Assembly (NCBI RefSeq): GCF_009695605.1 | Contig: NZ_VUNQ01000006.1 | Location: forward strand, 42,983 to 106,982 | Length of the DNA: 64,000 nucleotides | Direction of reading: 5' to 3' | Origin: Tissierella pigra | GTDB lineage: Bacteria; Bacillota; Clostridia; Tissierellales; Tissierellaceae | Shown: piece by piece, positions 44,037 to 55,700 of the stretch | Layout: each line of letters opens with the position of its first letter | Position numbering within the stretch: the first letter of the stretch is position 1 | Position numbers and translations under genes: made by a program | Notes under the pieces: model-generated | The model's database searches: none | What the model saw: only the letters and a program-made list of their open reading frames with translations | Told to the model about the DNA's origin: nothing

Positions 44037-45682
44037 AATCTAATCACATCCTCTATAGTTACTGCTTTTGAACAAATATGTCTAGAAATACGATTTGCAG
44101 ATGTAGTGTAAAAACTATTCCCAGCAAAAAATTCCTTAGTTGGTTTAGAACTGACTATATTTCCGTCAAAAACCATAGCACAAGTATCTCCATGTTTTGC
44201 ACAAAATTCTATATCATGGGACACCATTACAGTTGTTACATCTTTATTACTTAAAGTTTTAAGAATTTTTGCAAGTTTCTCCTTAAAAAAATTGTCTAAC
44301 CCTTTAGTAGGTTCATCTAATAACAATATTTTAGGTTCTAGTAATAATACTTTTGAAAGAGCCCCTCTTTGCTGTTCTCCACCGCTTAAATCATAGGGAT
44401 GCCGATTCAATAGGTTCTCCAATTCAGTTAGCTCTACTACTTCTTTAATCTTTTGAGACTTTTCCTCTTTAGGTATCTTTAACTCTGACAACATTTCATA
44501 CAAATCTAACTCAAGAGTCTTTTTTACAAATAAGTGTTGAGGGTTTTGAGGTAATACCCCTAGATTATTGATGAATTTTTCTCTGGTACTCATCTTAGCT
44601 AGGTTTTTATTCCCTATGAAAACCTTACCTCTATAAGGAGTTAATATTCCACTAATAATTGATAATGCTGTAGTCTTTCCAGTTCCATTTCCTCCCAATA
44701 TACAGTATATTTCCCCTTTTTCTACTTCCAAAGACATATCTTTAATGGTATCAGGTAAGCTTTTATCGTATTTAAACCAAATATCTTTAAGTTTTATTAT
44801 TACATCTCTTTTTTCTCTTATAGATTCTACAGAATTTATCTTTATATCTTTTCCTTCCATAAACGAATCAATCCACCGTCTTCCTTCATTCACCGTAATA
44901 GGATAAGGCAACTGATTTCTTACTCCTGCATATATCTGCATAGCTGATGTCATACTATGAACCATTGGATGGTTATTTCTATGTAAATCTTTACCAACTT
45001 CTTCAGGTGTACCTTCACTAATAATACTTCCTTCATCCATAACTATAACCCTATCTGATATTGGAATTATTTCTTCTAATCTATGCTCAGTCATTATAAT
45101 AGTTGTACCTAATTCTTGGTTGATTTTTTTTATGGTTTCAATAAATTCTGAGGCAGCAATGGGATCTAACTGAGATGTAGGCTCATCTAGAATCAATACA
45201 GAAGGCTGCATTGTCATTATACCTGCTAAATTTAGAATTTGTTTTTGTCCTCCTGATAACTCAGTTACCTTGTTATGAAACCAATTATGAATACCAAAAA
45301 AACTAGCCATCTCTGCTACTCTAATTCGGATGGTTTTGTTATCATATCCTAGGCTTTCCAGTCCAAAAGCTAACTCGTGCCAAACCTTATCTGTTACTAT
45401 TTGATTATCTGGATTTTGAAATACATATCCGATTTGAGAAGCCTGAATCCTATGTTCAACCTTTGGTAGAGGTTGTCCAGAAAAATATACTTCACCTTCT
45501 TTTTTTCCATGAGGTGAAAGTATAGTTTTTAATTGTCTAATCAAAGTACTCTTTCCTGAACCTGATTTCCCACATATCGTTAAAAATTCACCCTTATTTA
45601 TTATAAGATTTATATTATTTAATGCCTTTTTATCCATTAATGGATATGTGAAATTCAAATCCTTGATTCTATAGACTTCCAT
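44018..45682 (-). CDS. cbrU: Duplicated ECF ATPase, CbrU type
   Basis: 554 aa: two ABC ATPase domains in one chain. First half: Walker A CGKSGSGKSTLIRQL, QNPDNQIVTDKVWHELAFG, LSGGQKQILNLAGIM, VLILDEPTSQLDP. Second half (from residue ~290): Walker A GGNGTGKTTALSI, QNPQHLFVKKTLELDLYE, LSGGEQQRGALSKVLL, ILLLDEPTKGLDN. The fused pair takes the place of EcfA1/EcfA2 or CbiO. Overlaps the T-component by 28 bases and the S-component by 19, so the three form one tightly coupled unit. Confidence 0.9.
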   Translation of the reverse strand: MEVYRIKDLNFTYPLMDKKALNNINLIINKGEFLTICGKSGSGKSTLIRQLKTILSPHGKKEGEVYFSGQPLPKVEHRIQASQIGYVFQNPDNQIVTDKVWHELAFGLESLGYDNKTIRIRVAEMASFFGIHNWFHNKVTELSGGQKQILNLAGIMTMQPSVLILDEPTSQLDPIAASEFIETIKKINQELGTTIIMTEHRLEEIIPISDRVIVMDEGSIISEGTPEEVGKDLHRNNHPMVHSMTSAMQIYAGVRNQLPYPITVNEGRRWIDSFMEGKDIKINSVESIREKRDVIIKLKDIWFKYDKSLPDTIKDMSLEVEKGEIYCILGGNGTGKTTALSIISGILTPYRGKVFIGNKNLAKMSTREKFINNLGVLPQNPQHLFVKKTLELDLYEMLSELKIPKEEKSQKIKEVVELTELENLLNRHPYDLSGGEQQRGALSKVLLLEPKILLLDEPTKGLDNFFKEKLAKILKTLSNKDVTTVMVSHDIEFCAKHGDTCAMVFDGNIVSSKPTKEFFAGNSFYTTSANRISRHICSKAVTIEDVIRLCQENI

Positions 45683-46551
45683 TTAACTTCCTCCTGAATA
45701 TTTATAATTACAGGCATCATACATAATATTAAATATGCTAGATATACCAGTAGGCTAAATCCTGTTACTTCACTAAATTTAATAGATGGGAAAAATCTAA
45801 TTGTGTTTTCTCCTTTAAATGCCCCTGTTAAAATAACCAGCACTAATAGTAATATGGCTGAAATTCCTATTTTATCTCTATTATCAAAAGAAAATATAGA
45901 AAAGCTAGTCCTTCCAGGTAATCCATAGCCCCTTGACCTCATGGAATCCGCTGTTTCGATGGCATTTTCCAATGCCCATGTGGTCATTATGGATAATACT
46001 TTGATTCCATTTTTAGCCCTTCTAATAATATTTCCTTGAGATAAATCTCTGCCTATAGATTTTTGTGCGTTGGAAATCACCTTTATTTGTTCTATATATC
46101 TTGGAACAAACCGAAGAGTCATTGAAAAAATTAAAGATAATGAAGGTATAATCCGCCCAAATAAATAGATAAATTTATCGGAGGTCATAACTGCATTATA
46201 ACAAGAAAACCATATAATAACTGTAATAAACATAGTAGCTGAAGCTATGCCGTAGAATATGGATTCTAATGTAATTGGATTTCCATCCTTTAGATAAAAT
46301 AATATAGTAACTCCCTCATGGTTAAACAAAGGATTGAGAATTGCCATAAACAATAACATTGGCATCATATATATAATATTGAATCTTATACCTTTTCTTA
46401 ATCCCTTTATCATAATTGAATAAGTAATAGCTGATATTAAAGCTATTATTTGAAATATAGGGTGCATAAAGAACATACTAAAGATTAATACAGCTAAAAA
46501 ATATATGAAATTTACTATAGGGTGAAAATTAGAAAAACTATCATACATCAT
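45655..46551 (-). CDS. cbrV: ECF transporter T component, CbrV type
   Basis: 298 aa, EcfT/CbiQ family with six or so membrane helices. Coupling motifs: SLIFSMTLRFVPRYIEQIKVISNAQKSIG and NAIETADSMRSRGYGLPGRTSFS (the SRGYG-type motif contacting the ATPases). Connects CbrU to CbrT. Its ATG overlaps the stop of the DUF4430 gene upstream by 4 bases, tying the secreted protein to the importer. Confidence 0.88.
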   Translation of the reverse strand: MMYDSFSNFHPIVNFIYFLAVLIFSMFFMHPIFQIIALISAITYSIMIKGLRKGIRFNIIYMMPMLLFMAILNPLFNHEGVTILFYLKDGNPITLESIFYGIASATMFITVIIWFSCYNAVMTSDKFIYLFGRIIPSLSLIFSMTLRFVPRYIEQIKVISNAQKSIGRDLSQGNIIRRAKNGIKVLSIMTTWALENAIETADSMRSRGYGLPGRTSFSIFSFDNRDKIGISAILLLVLVILTGAFKGENTIRFFPSIKFSEVTGFSLLVYLAYLILCMMPVIINIQEEVKWKSIESRI

Positions 46552-47258
46552 TCTTCTCCTCCTGTAACAGCAAAACCGCCACCTATGTCCCTGCCTAAAT
46601 CACAGGTATAAATCCATTCTATTATATCTCCATCCTCTAATAGGTATCTGCTAGATCCATAATTGGGAAACCAGTCATTTACCTTATACATCCATCCACT
46701 TAATTCTCCGCAATCAAACTCATATATATTGTTTATTCCCTCTACATAATGACTATTGTATATTGGAGTCATTACAAACTCCATATGAATTTTATTTGCC
46801 TGCATCTCTCTTAGCAAAACATGGAATACAGATTCTCCTTCGTAGAAATTTACTGTCTGAGGGGGATAAATAATTCCATCCTCAGGCAGCACTTCAAGTT
46901 TATCTTTATTAAATAAATGTATATTATTTAATATGGTCTTACTTGTAACAGATAGAGTTGCTGTCAGTTGTTTTTCCTTATTTATGGTTATATCCTGCCA
47001 TTCAACTGGATTTGGCTTTCCCTCTGGAACTGGGTCTGTTAAGTATTTATCCTTTTCATCACTATTATTTTTATCTTCTTCTATTATGTTTTGTTTCTCT
47101 AATTTTTGTTCCTTATTTATTTCATCCTGATTTATGTCAATATCTACATAAATCTCATTGGAATCAAGAGGATTTACAGTTTTGTTTCCACCCCAAAAAA
47201 ATGTAACTATCAATACAAAGATTACAAATATTCCTATTTTAACTTTTCTATTTTTCAT
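46548..47258 (-). CDS. Membrane-anchored transcobalamin-like (DUF4430) protein
   Basis: 236 aa. N-terminal membrane helix (residues 7-24) acting as anchor or signal, an acidic linker rich in Asp/Glu/Asn/Lys (25-90), then a DUF4430/transcobalamin-like C-terminal domain (~110-230): INFYEGESVFHVLL-like strand, YVEGINNIYEFDCGELSGWM, YKVNDWFPNYGSSRYLLEDG, DIIEWIYTCDLGRDIGGG. The motif is close to that of the lipoprotein at 62150-63118. This beta domain is the lower half of the cobalamin clamp in animal intrinsic factor. Located directly before the ECF genes, it would be well placed to hand a ligand to CbrT. Confidence 0.85.
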   Translation of the reverse strand: MKNRKVKIGIFVIFVLIVTFFWGGNKTVNPLDSNEIYVDIDINQDEINKEQKLEKQNIIEEDKNNSDEKDKYLTDPVPEGKPNPVEWQDITINKEKQLTATLSVTSKTILNNIHLFNKDKLEVLPEDGIIYPPQTVNFYEGESVFHVLLREMQANKIHMEFVMTPIYNSHYVEGINNIYEFDCGELSGWMYKVNDWFPNYGSSRYLLEDGDIIEWIYTCDLGRDIGGGFAVTGGEE

Positions 47259-47292
47259 CTTTTATCACCTTAATTTATATCCTAAGTTATAG

Positions 47293-48315
47293 TTAATTCA
47301 CATCAGTCATATTATAGAAACTATTCATATTGTTCATATATCTTTGATACCCTACTATTCCATACATTCCTTGATCTGTTGCCATAGGATCTACTAATCC
47401 CGCTTGTGCTCCTCCATTTTCCTTTTCACCTTCTCTTATATGCATGAAGCCTCCACCATCTACATAGAAAGTCATTAAATTATCTATTAACGTTTTTTCA
47501 CTCTTTACAAATCTACTGTCATTTGGATCAATCCCCAGCTCTGTTAAAGCCATAATAACCTGCACTACAGATTCAGAATTAGCAGCTCCCCAACTTTCAT
47601 ATCCTCCATCTTCCAATTGAAGCTTAGATAAACATTCCACAGCCTTATCTATAGCATCCTTTACCTTAACCATATCTTTGTATTTTGATAAAGCTTGCAA
47701 TACCATTCCTGTCATATCTGGATCAGCAGGAGCATCATCACCTGCTATGGAAAACCCTCCGTCTGGTAGTTGCCTTTCTAATATATTATCTATATACATT
47801 TCTCTAGTAGCTTGAATCTTTACCTCTGGAACTAAAGGAATTTCATAGTTTTTGGAATCCAAGGCTAGTAATGCAAATGTGGGTCCATTTATCCCTTGAA
47901 ATATAACCTTTTCATAATCTGCTAATTTTTCAAGCAAATTATATCCAGCCACATCTGAAGGATCCTTTCCAATGGCAGTTAAAGCAAGAATAGCTCTAGA
48001 ATATTCCGTATATTTTCTTTCATGGAGTATACCTTGATTTTCTTCAAGAATGCTTACCACATTATCATAATAGTTTTCAAAATAATCCTTATGAATCTCT
48101 ATATCTGCCCTTGCCAAAGACATTATAGTCCAGTCTCCTCCTATGGAGGACACTGTTGGATCAGGTATAGTTTCTTGCATAAATTTAGCTGTTTCTACTA
48201 TTTTTTCTTCTATATTATAATCTGTTGAGGATGTTGTAACAGTACATGATATAAGGCTAAAGCTTAATATAATAAGAAAAGTAATCCTCCATAAATTTTT
48301 GACTTTATTCTTCAT
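47293..48315 (-). CDS. Lipoprotein with prenyltransferase-like alpha/alpha barrel
   Basis: 340 aa. Lipobox LISC (Cys near residue 24). The body is helical repeats of the prenyltransferase/squalene-cyclase type: ALTAIGKDPSDV, QGINGPTFALLALDSKNYEI, RQLPDGGFSIAGDD, DPDMTGMVLQALSKY, LQLEDGGYESWGAANSESVV, ALTELGIDPND and TDQGMYGIVGYQRYM. This is the fold of the larger domain of intrinsic factor and transcobalamin; no isoprenoid-enzyme metal site is evident. Lies between a giant surface protein and the membrane-anchored DUF4430 protein. Alpha half of a split transcobalamin-like pair, by inference. Confidence 0.8.
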   Translation of the reverse strand: MKNKVKNLWRITFLIILSFSLISCTVTTSSTDYNIEEKIVETAKFMQETIPDPTVSSIGGDWTIMSLARADIEIHKDYFENYYDNVVSILEENQGILHERKYTEYSRAILALTAIGKDPSDVAGYNLLEKLADYEKVIFQGINGPTFALLALDSKNYEIPLVPEVKIQATREMYIDNILERQLPDGGFSIAGDDAPADPDMTGMVLQALSKYKDMVKVKDAIDKAVECLSKLQLEDGGYESWGAANSESVVQVIMALTELGIDPNDSRFVKSEKTLIDNLMTFYVDGGGFMHIREGEKENGGAQAGLVDPMATDQGMYGIVGYQRYMNNMNSFYNMTDVN

Positions 48316-48353
48316 ATATTAACCCTCCCTATCTATATATTTCAATTAATATT

Positions 48354-51300
48354 CTAGTCCTTGTATATTATTCCATAAATCCCTGATGAAACCTTATCAC
48401 AACGAAGTTTTCCGTTGAATACATACCATTTCTCAGGAGAAACATCTTCAAAATTCCCCTTCATATAATTGTATTTTACAAATCTAAGTTTTTCCACTGG
48501 ATACTGTTTTTCTAGATTTATTTCATAGGAAAGTCCACCCTTAGTAGAATCCGATTCTACTTGGAATATATAACCCTTTCCCTTTACTTTATTCCATTTT
48601 TCTCGTATATCCTTAGGTATGTCACATAAATTTAGTTTTAATCCAGATGCTGTTTCCATAGATGGATATATCTCTATATTTACAACCCCAGTATGATATT
48701 TTATGAATTCATATTCTCCCTTTAATAAATTTGGCAGAACATCTTTGGGTATGGTTATTATATTACTGAATCCTGATTTGAAATCTGAAACAGTAGGTCT
48801 GATTTCTATATGATTAAATCGATCATTTATCATCAAAGAGCTGCGGCTATTTCTAGCTCTCGATTCAATCTTACCTACATCATTTAAAATCTTTGCCCTT
48901 TCCTTCAGTACTAACTTCTCGTCTCTTTCAGATTTTATTTTCAATTCCTCTTCTGCTCTTTTTTCTTTTGCTTCCTTTGCTAATTCCCACCAAGAGATTT
49001 CTCCCCTTCTCTTATAATAATCGTCTCGTTCCTTTTTATAGTTATCATAATAATCATCCCAGTAACTTGAATCTCTATCAGATGGTATATTTATTATTAC
49101 ACGGTAGGTCCTTTGAGTATTACCTGATCCATATACTGTATAATAAACAGTACGGTTGAAATTTACTGCACTATCTTTACTTGGAGAAATAGTAGCCCCT
49201 TCAGTTATTGTAATACTTGGAACAAGATTGCTTAGATCCATATTATAAGGTATATTAATAGTAATCCTTTCATTTCTATCATCTATTGAAGCTTCATAGC
49301 CTAAAAGAGAAAATTTTAGAATTCTAGGCAGTTCATTAGTAGGTTCTTTTTCCCATTTTGCATATAGGGTTATATTTCCATCTATAGGAGTATTGAAATC
49401 AAAAGCTTGGGTTAAGTTTGAATTCTTATACCACCCTATGAAGCTATATCCATTTATAGTTGGATTACTTGGTTTTACAGCCTTGCCACCTTCCTCTACT
49501 TCTTGTGGAGATATACTGTTTCCTCCATTGGAGTTGAAGTTTACTGTATATCTCTGTATTTCTTCTTCAAAGGATTTAATTTCTATATAGTAAATCCGAG
49601 ACTCACCATCTTTAGATATGGTAAACTTTTTAGGTCCGTATTCTACAAGAATGCTATTGGCCACATCTCCCGCAGCCCACTTCTCTATAGGAGCCCCATG
49701 TCCTATATCCTGTTGAAGCCATGAGCCTTCAGTTCCTGTAACTTTCAGAATATGACCTACATCCAACTCTTTACTGTAATCCTTAGGAAGTGTAATGGAA
49801 AATGTATTTCCCACCTTTACTCCTTCGAAAACCACTTGTCCATCTTCAGTCAGCTCTACAGATGTTATTTCAAGTGTTTCAGGTACGGGTTCCTCTTCCC
49901 ATTTAGCATATAGAGTTAAATTTTCTGTAATTAGTGTATCAAAATCAAATTCTTGTGTTAATCCTTCATTCTTGTACCAGCCTGCAAAGCTATACCCATC
50001 TTTTGTAGGTTTCTGAGGGGGTATGGTTACTTTTTCACCCTCTAATATCTCTTGATAAGTGATTGAGCTACCACCATTGGAATTAAATTCAACCTTCAGT
50101 TTCAGCTTCTCCGATTCCCTTTTTACATTTAATGTTAATTCAATTTTCCCATCAAAACCTTTTATTGTACCCTCTGCTTTATAGGTATCGTGGTTGTAGT
50201 AACGAATACTGTAATGATTAACATTATAGTATACATCTTTGCCTTTCCATTCTCCAATATTTATGCTTCTCTCACTATCGTCATTCAATTTCACTCCAAT
50301 GGTTGTTGGCAAACGATAGCTTTGATATTCCCCAAAGAAATCCCTATAAACTGTTATTTCTTGAATCTTATCTTCTTCATTGATGTCTGTGATTTTTTTC
50401 ATGATGACATTAATCTTTACTACTTCATCGGTATCTCCAATAGTACCTGTAAATATATTCTTTCCTAATATAGCTGTTTCTACGGATTCATTCCAGTTTA
50501 TTATTTCTAAACCTCCATTTCCATCATCATATCTTACCTTTACTGTTGAAGGCAATTGATAGTTATCATATCCTTGGATGAATTCTTCATCTTCCATATC
50601 TAGTATTTCTTCAATATTTTTAGTATTTTCGGAAAAAACAGCTTTAAGTCTAAGGTTATAGTTCTTCTCAGGATCACCTCCCGAAATCATTTCTGGAAGC
50701 TCAATCTGAATGACCGGAGAATTTAAATTCACATTAGGATTTTTAGTACCTGTCCCTGCAACACCAGGAGTTATAAATTCCCATCTATCAAAGGCATATC
50801 CAGCTTCGGGTATTGCTCGAAACTTTATTATATCCTTTGTATCTGAAAGAGGGAAACCGTCCTTTGAGTTGAAGTCTTTCCTTTCCTTTCCGTTCATATC
50901 AAATACTAAAATATCTATATTTCCTTCCTCATATGATGTTTGAGTTGTATCTATAATAGTATATGTCTTATATAGTGCTTCAATTTGTAATCTATAATTT
51001 TTTGCCAATTCAAAGGCATAATCTCCTATCTTAAATTCTATTTCCCTATTTGTGATCTCTTCTCCTAAAAGTATATTTAATTTATTATCTATATCAATAT
51101 CTTCCGTTCTCCATATTTTCCATCTAGTAAAAAAACTCTTGTTACCATCTTCTGCTTTTATACTAACTCTATCCTCTTTTTTAAGTTCCTTATATCCTAT
51201 TAGTTCATTCTCTTGCAGAATACCAGCTTTTACTTCTGGGTCATAAATATTATATGTTGTATCAGAGGCTTTTACTGTAAGTTCAATCAGTTCTTCAATT

Positions 51301-52775
51301 TCTGCCTCTACCTTGATAGCTTCCCAAGTTAAGGTAAATTCATCTCCATTCTCTGTTATAAAAGTAAATAAAGGGGGTTTATCCTTATCAAATCTGGATC
51401 TATTAAGTTCCGTACCGTCCTTATATATGACCTTAGCACCAAAATCATTAAACCATATACCTTCTCTCCATTTATCCGCTTCTGCTCCAAAACCTTTAAT
51501 ACTTATGAGTTTGGGATCAGAGATAGTTTCATTCTCTGCCTGATTATCCACCTTTATTTCCTTTATACCTGTGGTTTCTATAACAAGCTTATCATTCATC
51601 AATCTTCCCATACCGTTAATTGGATCAGTAAATCCTAGAAATGCATTATAAGTCGGATTTTTCCAAGAAGAAGAATCCTTTCCTATATATAGAAGCATTT
51701 TATTATCCACAAGCTCATACTTATGAAAAAAAACTGTGTTTATGTCTGGAGATTTTGGACTAATAGGAATTTTTATATTGGTTATATAATCACTAGGATC
51801 TAAGGTTTTATTATTATCCTTCCACTTTGCATATAGAGTTGTATCCTCTGAAATAACTGTATCAAAGTCGAATACATTTTCTAAGGTCTCATCTATATAC
51901 CAATCTATAAATTTATATCCTTCTTTAGTAGGGTCTGCTGGTTTTACAACTTTTTCTCCTTCATCTATTAGCTGCTCCTCTATAGTGCTTCCTCCATTTG
52001 TGTTAAAGGATACCCTGTAGCTTTGTTTTTCAGAAACTTTAAAATGAGCTATTACAGGAAGGTAATTCTGAGGGAAAGAGGGGCCTTGTTTAGGTATTGC
52101 AGGAAGAATTATTTCTATTTCAGCATCAGTTTCTTTCACATCTTGATTTGATGCCGCCCCTAATCCTATTATGGGCATTGCCCTTATAAACTCCCACTTT
52201 TCAAATTCATATCCCGATTTTGCATCAGCTTTAAATTTTACTATATCATTATTTTGTCCTAAAGGGTATCCATTCTTCGAGTAAAGATTAGCTCCCTTTC
52301 CTGTCACTTCAATATCAACAGTCCCTTTTCCAAAGTCCGTTCTGCTTGGATCTATTTCAATAAAATGGTTATAACTGGCTTCTATGGTTTTTATCTCTCT
52401 TGTTTTAAACTCTTCTGTTACCACAAATGTCAATTCTGGAGTCTCATGTGAGCCTCCGAATAGCTCAATAAAATCTAAATTATTCACACCAGTAGGTCTT
52501 TTCCATTCCTTAAAAAAGCTTTTATTTCCGTCTACTGCCCTTATTGTTATTGTTGTCCCCAGTTCTACTTTTACGGTATTTTTTAATACTTCCTCTCCAT
52601 CTTTTTCTACTACTATTCCCGCATTTATCAATTCATCTATCTTTTTATCATTTACAACTGCCCTTATGGTCAATGTTATTGTTTCTGGTTCCGTTTCTGC
52701 AAATGCTGTGTTTATATTTATTATGTTTATAAGCACTAAAACAAATATCATTACTCCTCTGATAAAATTCTTCAT
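48354..52775 (-). CDS. Giant secreted protein with InlB-type repeats
   Basis: 1473 aa with a signal peptide (to about residue 27, TAFAE). At least three InlB/Listeria-Bacteroides repeats are visible: YRVSFNTNGGSTIEEQLIDE (near 265), KVEFNSNGGSSITYQEILEG (near 895) and YTVNFNSNGGNSISPQEVEE (near 1090), each ending YAKWE/K. Between them are beta-sandwich modules (LTIRAVVND..., FEKWEFI..., VKVRYDDGNG...) and, near 1230, a Lys/Glu/Arg-rich helical stretch. There is no LPXTG motif, so the mode of anchoring is unclear. Separated from the next large gene by 11 bases. Function unrecognised; a surface scaffold is the simplest idea. Confidence 0.75.
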   Translation of the reverse strand: MKNFIRGVMIFVLVLINIININTAFAETEPETITLTIRAVVNDKKIDELINAGIVVEKDGEEVLKNTVKVELGTTITIRAVDGNKSFFKEWKRPTGVNNLDFIELFGGSHETPELTFVVTEEFKTREIKTIEASYNHFIEIDPSRTDFGKGTVDIEVTGKGANLYSKNGYPLGQNNDIVKFKADAKSGYEFEKWEFIRAMPIIGLGAASNQDVKETDAEIEIILPAIPKQGPSFPQNYLPVIAHFKVSEKQSYRVSFNTNGGSTIEEQLIDEGEKVVKPADPTKEGYKFIDWYIDETLENVFDFDTVISEDTTLYAKWKDNNKTLDPSDYITNIKIPISPKSPDINTVFFHKYELVDNKMLLYIGKDSSSWKNPTYNAFLGFTDPINGMGRLMNDKLVIETTGIKEIKVDNQAENETISDPKLISIKGFGAEADKWREGIWFNDFGAKVIYKDGTELNRSRFDKDKPPLFTFITENGDEFTLTWEAIKVEAEIEELIELTVKASDTTYNIYDPEVKAGILQENELIGYKELKKEDRVSIKAEDGNKSFFTRWKIWRTEDIDIDNKLNILLGEEITNREIEFKIGDYAFELAKNYRLQIEALYKTYTIIDTTQTSYEEGNIDILVFDMNGKERKDFNSKDGFPLSDTKDIIKFRAIPEAGYAFDRWEFITPGVAGTGTKNPNVNLNSPVIQIELPEMISGGDPEKNYNLRLKAVFSENTKNIEEILDMEDEEFIQGYDNYQLPSTVKVRYDDGNGGLEIINWNESVETAILGKNIFTGTIGDTDEVVKINVIMKKITDINEEDKIQEITVYRDFFGEYQSYRLPTTIGVKLNDDSERSINIGEWKGKDVYYNVNHYSIRYYNHDTYKAEGTIKGFDGKIELTLNVKRESEKLKLKVEFNSNGGSSITYQEILEGEKVTIPPQKPTKDGYSFAGWYKNEGLTQEFDFDTLITENLTLYAKWEEEPVPETLEITSVELTEDGQVVFEGVKVGNTFSITLPKDYSKELDVGHILKVTGTEGSWLQQDIGHGAPIEKWAAGDVANSILVEYGPKKFTISKDGESRIYYIEIKSFEEEIQRYTVNFNSNGGNSISPQEVEEGGKAVKPSNPTINGYSFIGWYKNSNLTQAFDFNTPIDGNITLYAKWEKEPTNELPRILKFSLLGYEASIDDRNERITINIPYNMDLSNLVPSITITEGATISPSKDSAVNFNRTVYYTVYGSGNTQRTYRVIINIPSDRDSSYWDDYYDNYKKERDDYYKRRGEISWWELAKEAKEKRAEEELKIKSERDEKLVLKERAKILNDVGKIESRARNSRSSLMINDRFNHIEIRPTVSDFKSGFSNIITIPKDVLPNLLKGEYEFIKYHTGVVNIEIYPSMETASGLKLNLCDIPKDIREKWNKVKGKGYIFQVESDSTKGGLSYEINLEKQYPVEKLRFVKYNYMKGNFEDVSPEKWYVFNGKLRCDKVSSGIYGIIYKD

Positions 52776-52786
52776 AGTCTCCTCCT

Positions 52787-55700
52787 TTATTCAACTAATT
52801 GATAATAAGGTATATTTAAATCCTCTTCCATATATCGCCAAAGCAAAGTTGCAGGCTTTGGTTCTGCCCGTCTTACTATCAGAGTATAGTGTTTATATGT
52901 GTCTCCCTTTTTAAGGGTAAATATATTATTTCGCCTTAAATCTATAGGCTGTCTTAAATCAGGATATACACTTGTACCCTCACTTGCCGTGATTATGGGA
53001 AATACCTTGTAATTTTCCATTTCAAATGGAACATCTAGAAAAATCCTTCCGTTTCCGTTATCTATAGTCGCCTTTATGCCATTTACAGTAAAGTAGGTTA
53101 TTTCTATATCATCATTTTCTTCATCGTCTCCTGTACCAGGAGATGTACTTCCGCCAATAAATTCAACTGTATACAAGTTTACATTATTATCATTATCAGT
53201 TAGAACATAATCTTTTAGAAAATCATCTTTATAATCCTTGTATCCTTGAGAATTTATGAATTCATACTTTAAAGAATTATTTTCACTTCCTGGCATAGGA
53301 TCAATACTCTTTCCACTCCATTCTATTTCCGGTTCCTGATCGCTTAAACTTTCTATAAATTTCGTCTTGGTCATTCCTTTTGGTATTTTTAATTTAATAG
53401 ATTTTCCGACTACTTCCGCCACATGATTTCCAATAGAGAATTTTTCAATTTCGCTATTTCCTCCAATTTCAATTTCTGTGTTTAATGTTACAGTATATGT
53501 TACTCCATCTTGAAAATTTGGATAGGGATTTATTGAATATTCTTCTTCATCTTCAAAAGACTCTACTACCTTATAACCTGGATTTACTGTTGTATTAACT
53601 TCATCTGGTTCAAATTCAAATTCATTTGGTCTTAGATAATCTCTAGATGCTTCCTTCGGAAAATTTATCACTATTTTATTGAAAATAGTATCTATTTCCC
53701 CTTCTACTCCACGAAGCACAAATTTTGTAAATTCATATGAGTCTTCCTTTTCAATTGAGACCTTTACTGTAAATTCAGCTATGGAACTATCCTCTGCCCT
53801 TATCATATATATTACATCTTTAGTGAAGTCTTGTGGTTCACTAGGATTAGGATTTTTGCTTTTAACTTCTATGCTTTTACCTTTAAAGTCTATATCTAAT
53901 ACTAGATTTTTCAACTTGGATTCTTCAGTATCGCTAGGAAGAATTATGGATATTTCTCTATTATGGTTATCTATATTGACTTTGGCAGTGGGAAATTCCT
54001 TTATACCAATGGAGGTTATTTCTTTTTCTCCGCTTAATATATCTTCTTTTTTCTCAACTATAATACTATAGTTCTTTCTTGTACTCCCGTCTTCAGCAGT
54101 TACAATATAGGAAATCTCTTTTGTAAAATCTTGAAGCACCCCTATTGCTGGATTAATGACTGCATTTTTAGAAATCTTTATAATAGGTTTTACCTTTAAC
54201 TGTTCATCTGTAGTATTCATGGGAATCTCAATAGTTATTGTGCTATTTTCATGGTCAATCATTCCTTCCTTACCTAATAACTCAAAATAGGTGATTTCAG
54301 CTTTATCGCTGAAATTGGAGCTAAAATCAAATGGAACTGCATCATGGTATAAGGAATAGGCTTTTCCCCCATTTTCTACAAAATTGATATACCATTGAAG
54401 AGCATACATTCCTTGATAAGTTCCCATGAAATTATAACTATTATTAGTATGTCCGAATCCGTCCCTTGCAGGAGTAGCAAATTTATTAATCCAATTGACT
54501 ATCATATTATCCTCTGGTCCTCTGGAAAATCTATAATTTGAAAAAGGATCGATACCCATGGAACATAGGGCTATGATAGCCTGAGATGTGGATTCGCTGT
54601 TTACATCTCCCCATGAAATCCCTAAGAAATCATCATTTAATGGCTCTACTCCTTTAACTGATTTTCCTCCTCGCTTATCCCCTAAGAATGACTCTACCCC
54701 TTCTTCTAATTTATCCATTACTTTATCACCATAGACGGGATGATTCTGGTATGGGTATAATCCCTGCATCAGCATGGCTACCATATCAATTCCATAGGGA
54801 TCGGAACCATATTCATGATTTAGCAAAAATTCAATATAATCATCTCTGGTAATATCAGCATTGGCAGGTATGGAATAATTCCCCATATCTAAAGCTATAA
54901 GGGAATAAATTCCTCCATTTATACCGCCGATACCCCCGTTATACATCATCTCCATTATATTGACAACTTCTTTCCCGAAAGGTCTACCTAAATCCGTCTT
55001 AAAGGGTTTACCATAAATTTTGAATGGTTCTAGATTAGTAGCATCTACTCCCATAGCAGTTAAAGTCATAGCAAATCTGGCAAAATCTGTAATTTTACTG
55101 CTGGATAATTCTCCTACTTCATCATACATGTCGAATCGTTGAGGCAAATCTTCAGTCGTTCTCCTTATCCCATCAGAGGTGCCATTTTTTTCTCCTTCGT
55201 ATAATCCTATGTTCATCCATTCCCAATCTTCATGAGTTGCTTCATTTTTATATTTATTGTATATATTGTCTCTTAATTGTTTAAGTTTGTTCATATATTC
55301 TTCATCAGGGCCAACGGCTTCTTCCTGACTATGGATTACGGATACTTTATATACTCTTTGTTCCCCATTTTGGGAAGTCACTGTATAATCAATTTCTCCC
55401 TTTGAAAAATCCACTTCCTCCGAACTAGCAGGTTTTACTTTTGCATTTGGAGAAATCCCTATAAAGGGTTTTATATTACTTAAATTTTCTGTGTTTGGAA
55501 CTTCCACTTTAATATTATTTTCTTCTATTTTCCCGTCTATGGTTCCTACCTTAAAAGATAATATCTTATTTTCAGAAGAAGCAATACCATGTGATACTAT
55601 TACCTCATATTCTTTAGTTTCCCCCGATTCAGATGTTACTGTATATATGACAGGATTTGTAAAATCCTGTGTTTTTTTAGACTTTGGAACTACACTGGCT

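Noticed and set aside
47293..48315. Reading the barrel protein as a true prenyltransferase or squalene cyclase
   Set aside because: It is an exported lipoprotein without the catalytic Asp-rich or zinc motifs; only the helical-repeat fold is shared.
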